In this document: piece after piece, positions 8,268 to 15,119 of the stretch
Position numbering within the stretch: position 1 is the stretch's first letter
Layout of the letters: each line of letters begins with the position of its first letter
Origin: JAWLCA01 sp041687395
Lineage (GTDB): Bacteria > Pseudomonadota > Alphaproteobacteria > Rhodobacterales > Rhodobacteraceae
NCBI GenBank assembly: GCA_041687395.1
Contig: JAWLCA010000002.1
Location: 1-64,000 of the forward strand
Direction of reading: 5' to 3'
DNA: 64,000 nt
Notes under the pieces: model-generated
Told to the model about the DNA's origin: nothing
Seen by the model: the letters and a program-made list of their open reading frames with translations, nothing else
The model's database searches: none
Position numbers and translations under genes: made by a program

Positions 8268-8873
8268 ATGGACTACAGTTTGAAGAAACTGCTCGCGGCG
8301 GGCGGTCTGGCGCTGGCAGTGACAGGGGTTGTGACATTTGGCTCTACCAGCACCGCAGAGGCGATCACGTGTGTTGGAAACAACACCACTGAGTATAATT
8401 TGGTCGTTTCGAACACTTCGGCCTGTGGACTGAGCAATAACGATAGCGAGTCCGCCCTCGGTGCTATCCCGGGTGTTTTCGAGGCACCGCCAGCGTGGAC
8501 CCTCTCGGACAAGAGCGACGATAATGCTGCTGGTGATCCCATCACTCTGTCTGGTTTCGTGACTCAGGCGCAGGGCGGGAACTGGTCGATCAGCGCGTTC
8601 CCCGAACTGACTCAGCTTGCCATCGTTCTGAAGGCGGGCCAAACGTGGGCCGCGTTCCTTCTTGAACCTTTCATTACGTCCGGCACTTGGACCACTGACC
8701 GGAACTTGTCCCACGCATCGCTCTACTACCGGACCTGCGAAGCTGGCGATCCGGGCTGCGGTGTGAGAGATGAGCCGCCGACCTCCCCGATCCCGCTGCC
8801 CGCCGCTGGTTGGCTGCTGCTCGGCGGTCTCGGCGCACTGGCCGCCGTCCGTCGCCGGAAAAAGGCTGCCTGA
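8268..8873 (+). CDS. Secreted VPLPA-CTERM type sorting-domain protein 1
   Basis: A 201-aa exported protein. It has a signal peptide (about residues 1-32, ending STAEA), a mature domain of about 140 residues, then a C-terminal sorting tail: PLPAAGWLLLGGLGALAAV followed by the basic RRRKK. This tripartite tail is the VPLPA-CTERM type handled by an exosortase in Rhodobacterales; here the first residue of the motif is Ile rather than Val. The mature domain contains AITC, ISAFPEL, IVLKAG, TSGTW and SLYYRTCEAGDPGC, all shared with the next gene. AAGGGG lies eight bases before the ATG. Probably a surface or extracellular matrix protein; no known fold was recognised. Confidence 0.88.
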   Translation: MDYSLKKLLAAGGLALAVTGVVTFGSTSTAEAITCVGNNTTEYNLVVSNTSACGLSNNDSESALGAIPGVFEAPPAWTLSDKSDDNAAGDPITLSGFVTQAQGGNWSISAFPELTQLAIVLKAGQTWAAFLLEPFITSGTWTTDRNLSHASLYYRTCEAGDPGCGVRDEPPTSPIPLPAAGWLLLGGLGALAAVRRRKKAA

Positions 8874-8933
8874 CGCCGCAAGGCTTCATCTGACGCACAA
8901 CCCCGAAGCCCCGGCGCCCGCGCCGGGGCTTTT
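8793..8933 (+). repeat. Direct repeat, copy 1 (3' end of VPLPA gene plus terminator)
   Basis: This 141-bp stretch covers the last 27 codons of gene 1, its stop and the following terminator. It is almost identical, third-codon bases included, to 9749-9889 after gene 2. Only a few substitutions separate the copies, whereas the rest of the two genes differs much more. Confidence 0.85.
8906..8933 (+). terminator. Rho-independent terminator of VPLPA gene 1
   Basis: An 11-bp perfect stem AAGCCCCGGCG / CGCCGGGGCTT with loop CCCG, followed by a short T-run, 32 bases after the stop codon. Confidence 0.85.
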
Positions 8934-9113
8934 GGCTTTCTGGGGCCGCGCCTCACGCCCCGGCCCTGCCCGAGTCTCCCCCGCCCCGGCACTTGGTGCG
9001 GGCCGTCGCGGCCGCCAGTGCCCTTGGCCGCACACGGGCTCCGCACACGACCCGCGTGCAGATCCGTCGCAAACCTGCCCCGCAGGCCGTCGCGCCACAC
9101 GCCGAGATTGCAG

Positions 9114-9129
9114 TTAACGATCTTTTAAC
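9114..9129. promoter_or_regulatory. CtrA-type binding site
   Basis: TTAACGATCTTTTAAC matches the full alphaproteobacterial CtrA consensus TTAA-N7-TTAAC without a mismatch. It lies 62 bases upstream of the second VPLPA-CTERM gene, a suitable position for control of that promoter by the cell-cycle/differentiation regulator CtrA. The upstream region of gene 1 has no such site. Confidence 0.6.
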
Positions 9130-9190
9130 AAACTCCTTCACTCCGCCCGCGGTTCTGCTATCGCTGCCAGGCTATTGCCGTAAATCGTGG

Positions 9191-9829
9191 ATGGATAAGA
9201 TGACGAGTAATTTCAGGACCACCGCCTGGGCCGCACTGGCCGTGGCGTTCCTTTTCGCTGGGGCAGGCGGTGCCGATGCCCTGACCTGCCAGGCGAACTG
9301 GGGCAACCCGAACAACCCCGACAAGCAGCAGACCGGCGTCTACACGCTGGAACTTTCCGGGTCCCATGCGTGCTCGAGTGGCAATGACTCGGTGACCGCG
9401 ATCGGCAATCTGCCGCCCCCGTTCACCTCGCCGCCGCCCTGGACTTTGGTCGAAAAGAACGACGGCGCGGGCCCCATCGACGGCGCCCTGGTGTCGCTGG
9501 TGAACCCGCCGGCGAATGGAGGGACATCGGGCGTCTGGGCGATCTCGGCTTTCCCCGATCTCTACCAGATCGTGATCGTTCTGAAGGCTGGCGACGCCTT
9601 CGGCGCCTTCATGCTCAGCCCTTTCACGACCTCGGGGACATGGGCGACCAGCCACGGCCTGTCGCATGTGTCGCTCTACTACCGTCAATGCCAACTGGGC
9701 GATCCGAACTGCGCCGAGCGTCCGGACCAGCCGCCCGCCTCGCCCGTGCCGCTGCCCGCCGCTGGCTGGCTGCTGCTCGGCGGTCTCGGTGCGCTGGCCG
9801 CCGTCCGTCGCCGGAAAAAGGTTGCCTGA
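9191..9829 (+). CDS. Secreted VPLPA-CTERM sorting-domain protein 2
   Basis: A 212-aa paralogue of the preceding gene. Signal peptide (residues about 1-31, ending GGADA), a mature domain starting ALTC, then the canonical tail VPLPAAGWLLLGGLGALAAV plus RRRKK. Shared elements with protein 1 are WTL, ISAFP, IVLKAG, AF-L-PF, TSGTW, LSH-SLYYR-C and GDP-C; the cysteines probably form disulfides outside the cell. The start at 9191 is uncertain: no clear Shine-Dalgarno is visible, and ATG 9200 is an alternative giving three residues less. Upstream lies a perfect CtrA box. The exosortase that would process it is not in this window. Confidence 0.87.
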   Translation: MDKMTSNFRTTAWAALAVAFLFAGAGGADALTCQANWGNPNNPDKQQTGVYTLELSGSHACSSGNDSVTAIGNLPPPFTSPPPWTLVEKNDGAGPIDGALVSLVNPPANGGTSGVWAISAFPDLYQIVIVLKAGDAFGAFMLSPFTTSGTWATSHGLSHVSLYYRQCQLGDPNCAERPDQPPASPVPLPAAGWLLLGGLGALAAVRRRKKVA

Positions 9830-9889
9830 CGCCGCAAGGCTTCATCTGACGCACGACACCGAAGCCCCGGCAACCGCGCCGGGGCTTTT
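9749..9889 (+). repeat. Direct repeat, copy 2 (3' end of VPLPA gene plus terminator)
   Basis: Second copy of the 141-bp repeat at 8793-8933, offset by 956 bases. The sorting-tail codons, the stop context (TGACGCCGCAAGGCTTCATC) and the terminator are all kept. Confidence 0.85.
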
Positions 9890-9890
9890 T
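9862..9890 (+). terminator. Rho-independent terminator of VPLPA gene 2
   Basis: A 10-bp stem AAGCCCCGGC / GCCGGGGCTT with a six-base loop, followed by a run of T residues (TTTTTTG then TTTTTT). Stronger than the copy after gene 1. Confidence 0.9.
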
Positions 9891-9939
9891 TGTTTTTTCG
9901 GGGGCCGCAGTCGCCACGTATGCATCCGACGTATGCACG

Positions 9940-10533
9940 TCAGAGGCACGTGAACACCGCCATCTGGCTCGCCCCGCCCAGGTCGGGGTGGTGGCCCCCG
10001 ATGGGCTGCAGCGCCACCGCGTAGCCTTGGCGCCCGCCCACCCCCTCGGCCCACTGCCGAAAGCGCGCGCGGTCCCATTCGAAGCGGTGGCCGGGGTGGC
10101 GAAAGCGGTGGGACGGCACGCCAAGCAGTGGATTGAATTCGGAATTCGGCGTCGTGACGATCACGGTCGCGGGTCGCAATGTGACGAACAACGCCCGCTC
10201 CAGCGCGGTCAATTCGCCCGGTGGCAGATGCTCGATCACCTCGACCAGCACGGCGCAGTCATGGCCGGACAGCGCGGGCTCCGGCCGCAGGATCGATCCA
10301 TGCAGCACCGTCACCCGCGCGTCGCCGCCCAGCCCCGCGAGCCGCGCCCGCAGCCGGTCCAGCGCCTCGGCCGACACCTCCACCCCTGTCAGCCGGGTGA
10401 TTTCGGGCAGGTCCAGCAACCGCACCAGCAAATCCCCCGCCCCACACCCCAGATCCAGCACCGACGCCGCCCCGCTGTCTCTGATCGCGCGCAGCACCGC
10501 CGCCAGCCGTTCCTCGTGCAGCCAGGTGGTCAT
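9940..10533 (-). CDS. Hen1-type RNA 3'-terminal ribose 2'-O-methyltransferase
   Basis: A 197-aa SAM-dependent methyltransferase. The SAM-binding loop is VLDLGCGAGDLL (residues 26-37). The Hen1 metal-binding pattern follows: E98-x2-E101-H102 in LVEVIEHL, then TTPNSEFN and RHPGHRFEW with a histidine at 146 or 149. The C-terminal half (FRQWAEGV, QPIGGHHPDLGGASQMAVF) also fits the bacterial Hen1 methyltransferase domain. That domain adds a 2'-O-methyl to RNA 3' ends and is usually paired with the RNA-repair enzyme Pnkp, which is absent here. The start overlaps the stop of the upstream methyltransferase (ATGA at 10530-10533). Family call confident; substrate inferred. Confidence 0.82.
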   Translation of the reverse strand: MTTWLHEERLAAVLRAIRDSGAASVLDLGCGAGDLLVRLLDLPEITRLTGVEVSAEALDRLRARLAGLGGDARVTVLHGSILRPEPALSGHDCAVLVEVIEHLPPGELTALERALFVTLRPATVIVTTPNSEFNPLLGVPSHRFRHPGHRFEWDRARFRQWAEGVGGRQGYAVALQPIGGHHPDLGGASQMAVFTCL

Positions 10534-11186
10534 CGGGCGGGCTTTCGCATCAGCGCCACGTCCTTCGCCGGGATCTCGCAGCTCAGCCCGCGGGCGGCGG
10601 CGACGTGGGCCAGCGTTTCGGCCCGGTAGAAGACGACATGGGTCGGATCGGCGCGGTAATGCCAGTATGAAAAGCGGGCGTCATCGGTTTGAAAACACGT
10701 CATGATCGCCAGCCAGCCGCCGGGGTTCAGCAGGGCCGTCAGCCGGTCAAACTCGGCCGCGGGGTCGTGGAAATGCTCGGCTACTTCGGTGCAGGTGACG
10801 AAGTCGTAGGTCCGCGACAGGGGTGCGGGATCGGGGGCGAAGACGGGGTCGTAGGTGGCGGTGGCGTGCCCGGCCTCGGCCAGCATCGCGGCCAGCGCGG
10901 GACCGGGGCCGCAACCGTAGTCCAGCCCCACGGCGCCGGGCGGCAGGCGGGCCATCAGCGGGATGGCCAAACGCGCAAGGAAGGCGCGGTAGCGCGGATC
11001 GTGCACCTCGTTTTCGTGATGCAGATAGTGGGCGCGTTCGGCCTGCCGCTCGGGCCGGTCGTCGGGGTGCAGGTACGTGCAGAGGCAGGCGTCGCACCGC
11101 CTGTAGCGCGCGGTGCCGACGGCAGCGAAGGCGCGCGTCAGGCCGCTGTGGCAGACCGGGCAGGGCGGGACGGGAAAGGGCGTCAT
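10530..11186 (-). CDS. Class I SAM methyltransferase with N-terminal zinc ribbon
   Basis: A 218-aa protein. Two CxxC pairs near the N-terminus (CPVCHSG and CDACLC, about residues 10-35) form a probable zinc ribbon. The methyltransferase core follows: GLDYGCGPGPAL as the SAM loop and CTEVAEHFHDP as the post-strand motif. FSYWHYRADPTHVVFY is a characteristic C-terminal motif. The substrate is unknown. Start chosen at 11186, since the residues before it look non-conserved. It is translationally coupled to the Hen1-like gene, so the two may act on the same molecule. Confidence 0.8.
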   Translation of the reverse strand: MTPFPVPPCPVCHSGLTRAFAAVGTARYRRCDACLCTYLHPDDRPERQAERAHYLHHENEVHDPRYRAFLARLAIPLMARLPPGAVGLDYGCGPGPALAAMLAEAGHATATYDPVFAPDPAPLSRTYDFVTCTEVAEHFHDPAAEFDRLTALLNPGGWLAIMTCFQTDDARFSYWHYRADPTHVVFYRAETLAHVAAARGLSCEIPAKDVALMRKPAR

Positions 11187-11317
11187 GGCGGGCTTATGAC
11201 AGAGCAGCACGGGCGGGAAAAGCGACCTGCCTCACGGGCCGTCTTTCGCCCCGGATCGTTCATGGGTTAAGTTGCCAGGGACGGCCGGTGCGCGGTCCAG
11301 CGGGCAGAGGGGGGCAG

Positions 11318-12412
11318 ATGACGACGGATCCGGTTCAGGACTGGTCGATGCAGCGCCGCGTGCTGCACGTGCTGCTGATCTATGCCGGTGCCTTTGCCTT
11401 CGGGCTTGGCGCCAACTGGGTGAAGGTGCCGCTGCCCTGGATGATCGGGGCGATGGTCTTTGCCACCACGGTGCGGATGCTGAACCTGCCATTGCGGATT
11501 CCCGCACGGACCCGGCCGTTCGGGCAGGTGCTGGTCGCCTCGTCCGTCGGGCTGTCGTTCACGCCGGATGCGGTAGCGGCGATGGGGTCGCTGCTGGTGC
11601 CGATGGTGGGGGCGGCGATCCTGACGATCTTCATCGGTTTCCTTGTCGCCGCGGTGCTGATGCGGATGACCCATGTGGATGTGGTGACCGCCAGTCTGGC
11701 GTCGATCCCGATGGGACCGGTGGAAAGTGCGACGCTGGCCCACAAGCACGGCGTGGCGCCGGGGCCGGTCGTGTTTGCCCAGACGCTGCGGATCATGCTG
11801 CTGGTGATCCTGATCCCGCCGGTGTTGGTCGCGCTGGATGGCGGCGTGGGCGATCCCGGTGCGGTGCTGCGCGCAATGCCGTGGACGCCAACGGGGGCGC
11901 TGTTGCTGGCAAGCTTCGGCTTCGCGGGCGCAATGGCGGCGCGCGCGGTGGGTCTGGCCAATCCGTTCTTCGTGGGTTCCATCGGCGGGGCGGCGCTGGC
12001 CGCGGCGTTCAGCCTGCCGATCACCGCTTATCCCTATCCGGTGCTGGTGATCGCGCAGATCTTCCTTGGCGTTTGGCTGGGCGCGGTGTTCGACCGGGCG
12101 CTGGTGCGGCGGGCGGGCAGCTTCATCCCGGCCGCGGTGCTGTCGTCGCTGCTGATGGTGGCGCTGTGCGTGCTGATGGGGTTGGGGTTGGTCTGGGTGA
12201 CCGGGGAGCCCTGGCAGGTGATGATCCTGTCCACCGCTCCCGGCAGCGTGACCGAGATGGCACTGACGGCCAAGATCCTGCAGCAGGGGATCGCGGTCGT
12301 GACGGCCTTTCACCTGGTGCGGATTTTCATCATCCTGCCGCTTGCGGGCACGATCATCGGTATCACCGCGCGGCTGGCCAAGCGCTGGCGGCTGGGCGCG
12401 GGCGAGGAGTGA
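11318..12412 (+). CDS. AbrB-family membrane protein (putative transporter)
   Basis: A 364-aa protein with about ten hydrophobic helices arranged as two similar halves, as in the AbrB duplication family (often labelled ammonia monooxygenase in databases, which is misleading). Typical elements are VPLPWMIGAMV in the first half and LSTAPGSVTEMALTA in the second; each half has a PLPW or APGG/S-like motif. Probably a transporter or permease; the substrate is not known. AGAGGGGGGCAG precedes the ATG at 11318. Eighteen bases separate it from the amidohydrolase gene downstream, suggesting co-transcription. Confidence 0.85.
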   Translation: MTTDPVQDWSMQRRVLHVLLIYAGAFAFGLGANWVKVPLPWMIGAMVFATTVRMLNLPLRIPARTRPFGQVLVASSVGLSFTPDAVAAMGSLLVPMVGAAILTIFIGFLVAAVLMRMTHVDVVTASLASIPMGPVESATLAHKHGVAPGPVVFAQTLRIMLLVILIPPVLVALDGGVGDPGAVLRAMPWTPTGALLLASFGFAGAMAARAVGLANPFFVGSIGGAALAAAFSLPITAYPYPVLVIAQIFLGVWLGAVFDRALVRRAGSFIPAAVLSSLLMVALCVLMGLGLVWVTGEPWQVMILSTAPGSVTEMALTAKILQQGIAVVTAFHLVRIFIILPLAGTIIGITARLAKRWRLGAGEE

Positions 12413-12430
12413 TAGCCCGGGAGGGGGCGT

Positions 12431-13573
12431 ATGCTGACCAACGCCGAGATCGTGCAACTGACCGAGTTCCGCCACGCGCTGCACCGGCAGCCCGAGGTGT
12501 CGGGCGAGGAGGCGGCGACCGCGCGCGCCGTCGCCGCATCTCTGGCGCAGTCGTCGCCCGATGAGATCGTCACGGGGCTGGGCGGCCACGGCGTGGCGTC
12601 GGTCTATGACAGTGGGCGTCCGGGGCCATCGGTGATGTTCCGCGCGGAGCTCGATGCCCTGCCGATCGAGGAGATGGGCGTGGTGCCGCATCGGTCGCAG
12701 GTGCCGGGTAATGCGCATCTGTGCGGCCACGACGGGCACACGACGATTCTGGCCGGGCTGGGCCTGCTGCTGGGGCGCCAGCGGCCGCCAAGGGGCCGGG
12801 TCATCCTGCTGTTCCAGCCGGCCGAGGAAGACGGCTCGGGCGCGGCGCGTGTCCTGGCCGACGCCGCCTTCGCGCCGTTGCGTCCCGACTGGGTCTTCGC
12901 GCTGCACAATATGCCCGGCCTGCCGCTGGGCCACATCGCGGTGGCGCCGGGACCGATGAATTGTGCCTCCAAGGGGCTTCGGATCACGCTCCACGGGGGC
13001 ACGGCGCACGCGGCGACGCCCGAGACCGGGGTGTCCCCGGCGGCTTGTGTGGCCGGGTTGATCGCGGGCCTGGCCGACCATGCGCCCGGCGGCACCTATG
13101 GGCCGGATTTCCGAATGGCGACGCTCTGCCACGTCCGCATCGGGGAGCCGGCCTTCGGAATCGCGCCGGGCGAGGCGGAGGTCTGGCTGACGCTACGCAC
13201 GCTGACCGATGCGGCGCTGGAAGGGCTGGAGCGCCAAATCCGGACCTGGGTCGCTGCCCTCGCCGCGCGGCATGGACTGGCGGTCGGCTTTGCGATCGAG
13301 GATCATTTCCATGCCTGCGCCAACGATGCGGATGCCGCCGGTCACCTGCGGCGCGCGGCCGAGGGCGCAGGCCTGCCGCTGACGGACGCCGAACTGCCGA
13401 TGCGCGCGTCCGAGGATTTCGGGCTTTTCGGGCATCACGCCCCTGCCGCGATGGCGTTGATCGGGGCCGGCACCACGGTGCCGGCGCTGCACGCTGCCGA
13501 CTATGACTTCCCCGACGCGCTGATCGCCCCCGGTGTGCGGTTGTTCCACCGGGTCATGTCCGATTTGCTTTGA
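12431..13573 (+). CDS. M20-family amidohydrolase (hippurate hydrolase/N-acyl amino acid deacylase type)
   Basis: A 380-aa zinc hydrolase that cleaves N-acyl amino acids or similar amides. The metal-binding motifs are FRAELDALPI, HLCGHDGHTTIL and LFQPAEEDGSGA, with a late histidine after an internal dimerisation domain (GGTAHAATPETG). The family covers hippurate hydrolase, N-acetyl-diaminopimelate deacetylase and auxin-conjugate hydrolases, so the substrate cannot be fixed. GGGAGGGGG precedes the ATG. It probably shares a transcript with the AbrB-family gene, which might import the substrate or export the product (inference). Confidence 0.9.
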   Translation: MLTNAEIVQLTEFRHALHRQPEVSGEEAATARAVAASLAQSSPDEIVTGLGGHGVASVYDSGRPGPSVMFRAELDALPIEEMGVVPHRSQVPGNAHLCGHDGHTTILAGLGLLLGRQRPPRGRVILLFQPAEEDGSGAARVLADAAFAPLRPDWVFALHNMPGLPLGHIAVAPGPMNCASKGLRITLHGGTAHAATPETGVSPAACVAGLIAGLADHAPGGTYGPDFRMATLCHVRIGEPAFGIAPGEAEVWLTLRTLTDAALEGLERQIRTWVAALAARHGLAVGFAIEDHFHACANDADAAGHLRRAAEGAGLPLTDAELPMRASEDFGLFGHHAPAAMALIGAGTTVPALHAADYDFPDALIAPGVRLFHRVMSDLL

Positions 13574-13679
13574 CCGGCGGCAGTGTCGTGATCGCGCGAT
13601 TGCCTTCCTGCCCTGCAACGGTGACACTGACGTTGAAGCCCGATGGGCTGCCCCCCAACGCGGACGAGGACGGATACGG

Positions 13680-14981
13680 ATGATCGCCAATTGGGCATGG
13701 TATCTGGACGGGATGCTCAAGAAGGCTTGGGTCCGCGTCGTGGGCTTTGCGCTGCTGGCCGTGCTGACGGCGGCCACGGCGCAGATCGTGGCCCCCTTCG
13801 TGCCCGAGACGTTGAGCAGCCGGATCGGGGCGGAAGCGGTCGATCAGGTGCTGGGGATCCTTGCCTCCTCGATGCTGGCGGTGACCACATTCTCGCTTTC
13901 CATCGCGGTGTCGGCCTTTGCCGCCGCGGCCAGCGAAGCGACGCCGCGCGCAACGAAACTGCTGCAGCAGGACAATACCACCCAGAATGTTCTGGCCACC
14001 TTCCTCGGCGCGTTCGTCTTCAGCCTCGTCGGCATCATTGCGCTTCAGGCCGGGTTGTATGACGGGCGCGGGCGGCTGGTGCTGTATCTGGTCACTGCGG
14101 GTGTGGTGGTTCTGGTCGTGGCGGCGCTGTTGCGCTGGATTTCGCATCTGATGTCATTCGGGCGCATGGCAGATACGCTGGACCGGGTCGAGGTGGCCGC
14201 GACCCGGGCGCTGGAGAACAGAATCGCCACACCATACCTGTGCGGGTGTCCGCTTGAGGGCGATCCGCCCGCCCATGCCAGGCCGCTGTCGGCGGGAACT
14301 GTCGGCTACGTGCAGAATGTCGACATGGCCGCCCTGTCGGAATGCGCCGAAAAGTTGGATGCCGATCTGTATCTGGCCGCGATGCCGGGCACCTTCGTGC
14401 ATAATGCCGCGCCCCTGTTGATGATCGCAGGGCCAGAGCCCGACGATGAGCAGTGCGCGGCGCTGCGCGACGCTTTTGCCTGCGCGCGCGACCGCACCTA
14501 TGATCAGGATCCGCGCTTCGGGCTGATCGTCCTGTCCGAGATCGCGTCGCGCGCTCTGTCGCCTGCGGTGAACGATCCCGGCACGGCGATTTCGGCCATC
14601 GGGCGGCTGGTCAGGGTGCTGGCGGTCTGGCACGCCCCGCTGGGGCCGCAGGTGCAATATCCCCGCGTCCATGTGCCCGCGATCGCGGCCGAGGATCTGG
14701 TGGTCGATGCCTTCAGGCCCATCGCAAGGGACGGCGCGGGGATGATCGAGGTTCAGATCCGCTTGCAGAAGGCGTTGTCCGCAATCGGACAACGCGCACC
14801 CGAGGTGTTTCGCGATGCCGTGGCCGCCCTGTCGGCGGAGGCGCTGCGACGGGCCGAGGCGGCGGGCTTGCAGGACAGCGAGCTGGCGGCGCTGACTGAC
14901 TGCAGGCGCGAGTTGCTGGAAAGGATCGCGCCTGAGAAGCACTCTGAGGCCGATGTTTCGACTGATCCTCGGGGATTCTGA
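13680..14981 (+). CDS. DUF2254 integral membrane protein
   Basis: A 433-aa protein with four hydrophobic helices in the first 155 residues (starting about residues 16, 59, 101 and 128), then a long soluble C-terminal part. The region FSLSIAVSAFAAAASEATPR followed by LLQQDNTTQNVLATFLGAF is the DUF2254 hallmark. Later elements are GYVQNVDMAAL and SRALSPAVNDPGTAI, also typical of the family. The function is unknown. Upstream GAGGACGGA gives a modest ribosome-binding site for the ATG at 13680. Confidence 0.88.
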   Translation: MIANWAWYLDGMLKKAWVRVVGFALLAVLTAATAQIVAPFVPETLSSRIGAEAVDQVLGILASSMLAVTTFSLSIAVSAFAAAASEATPRATKLLQQDNTTQNVLATFLGAFVFSLVGIIALQAGLYDGRGRLVLYLVTAGVVVLVVAALLRWISHLMSFGRMADTLDRVEVAATRALENRIATPYLCGCPLEGDPPAHARPLSAGTVGYVQNVDMAALSECAEKLDADLYLAAMPGTFVHNAAPLLMIAGPEPDDEQCAALRDAFACARDRTYDQDPRFGLIVLSEIASRALSPAVNDPGTAISAIGRLVRVLAVWHAPLGPQVQYPRVHVPAIAAEDLVVDAFRPIARDGAGMIEVQIRLQKALSAIGQRAPEVFRDAVAALSAEALRRAEAAGLQDSELAALTDCRRELLERIAPEKHSEADVSTDPRGF

Positions 14982-15119
14982 TCCTCGCGCGGAACCGTCG
15001 CGCATTGGGCCGGGTTGTTTGCGACGTGTCCGGTCGCCGGGTTTGCAGAGAGCAGCTTTGGGAGCGATGGATAAATCGGGGGCAGCAATGGCGGATCGGG
15101 CGATGCGGGAAGACGGAAG

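Noticed and set aside
10823..11317. N-terminal extension of the AbrB-family gene
   Set aside because: The extension is Arg/Pro-rich antisense of the upstream methyltransferase; ATG 11318 has a strong ribosome-binding site.
11267..13132. 621-codon minus-strand open frame over the AbrB and M20 genes
   Set aside because: Highly rich in His, Arg, Gln and Pro, as expected for the antisense of GC-rich coding DNA, and it crosses two well-supported genes.
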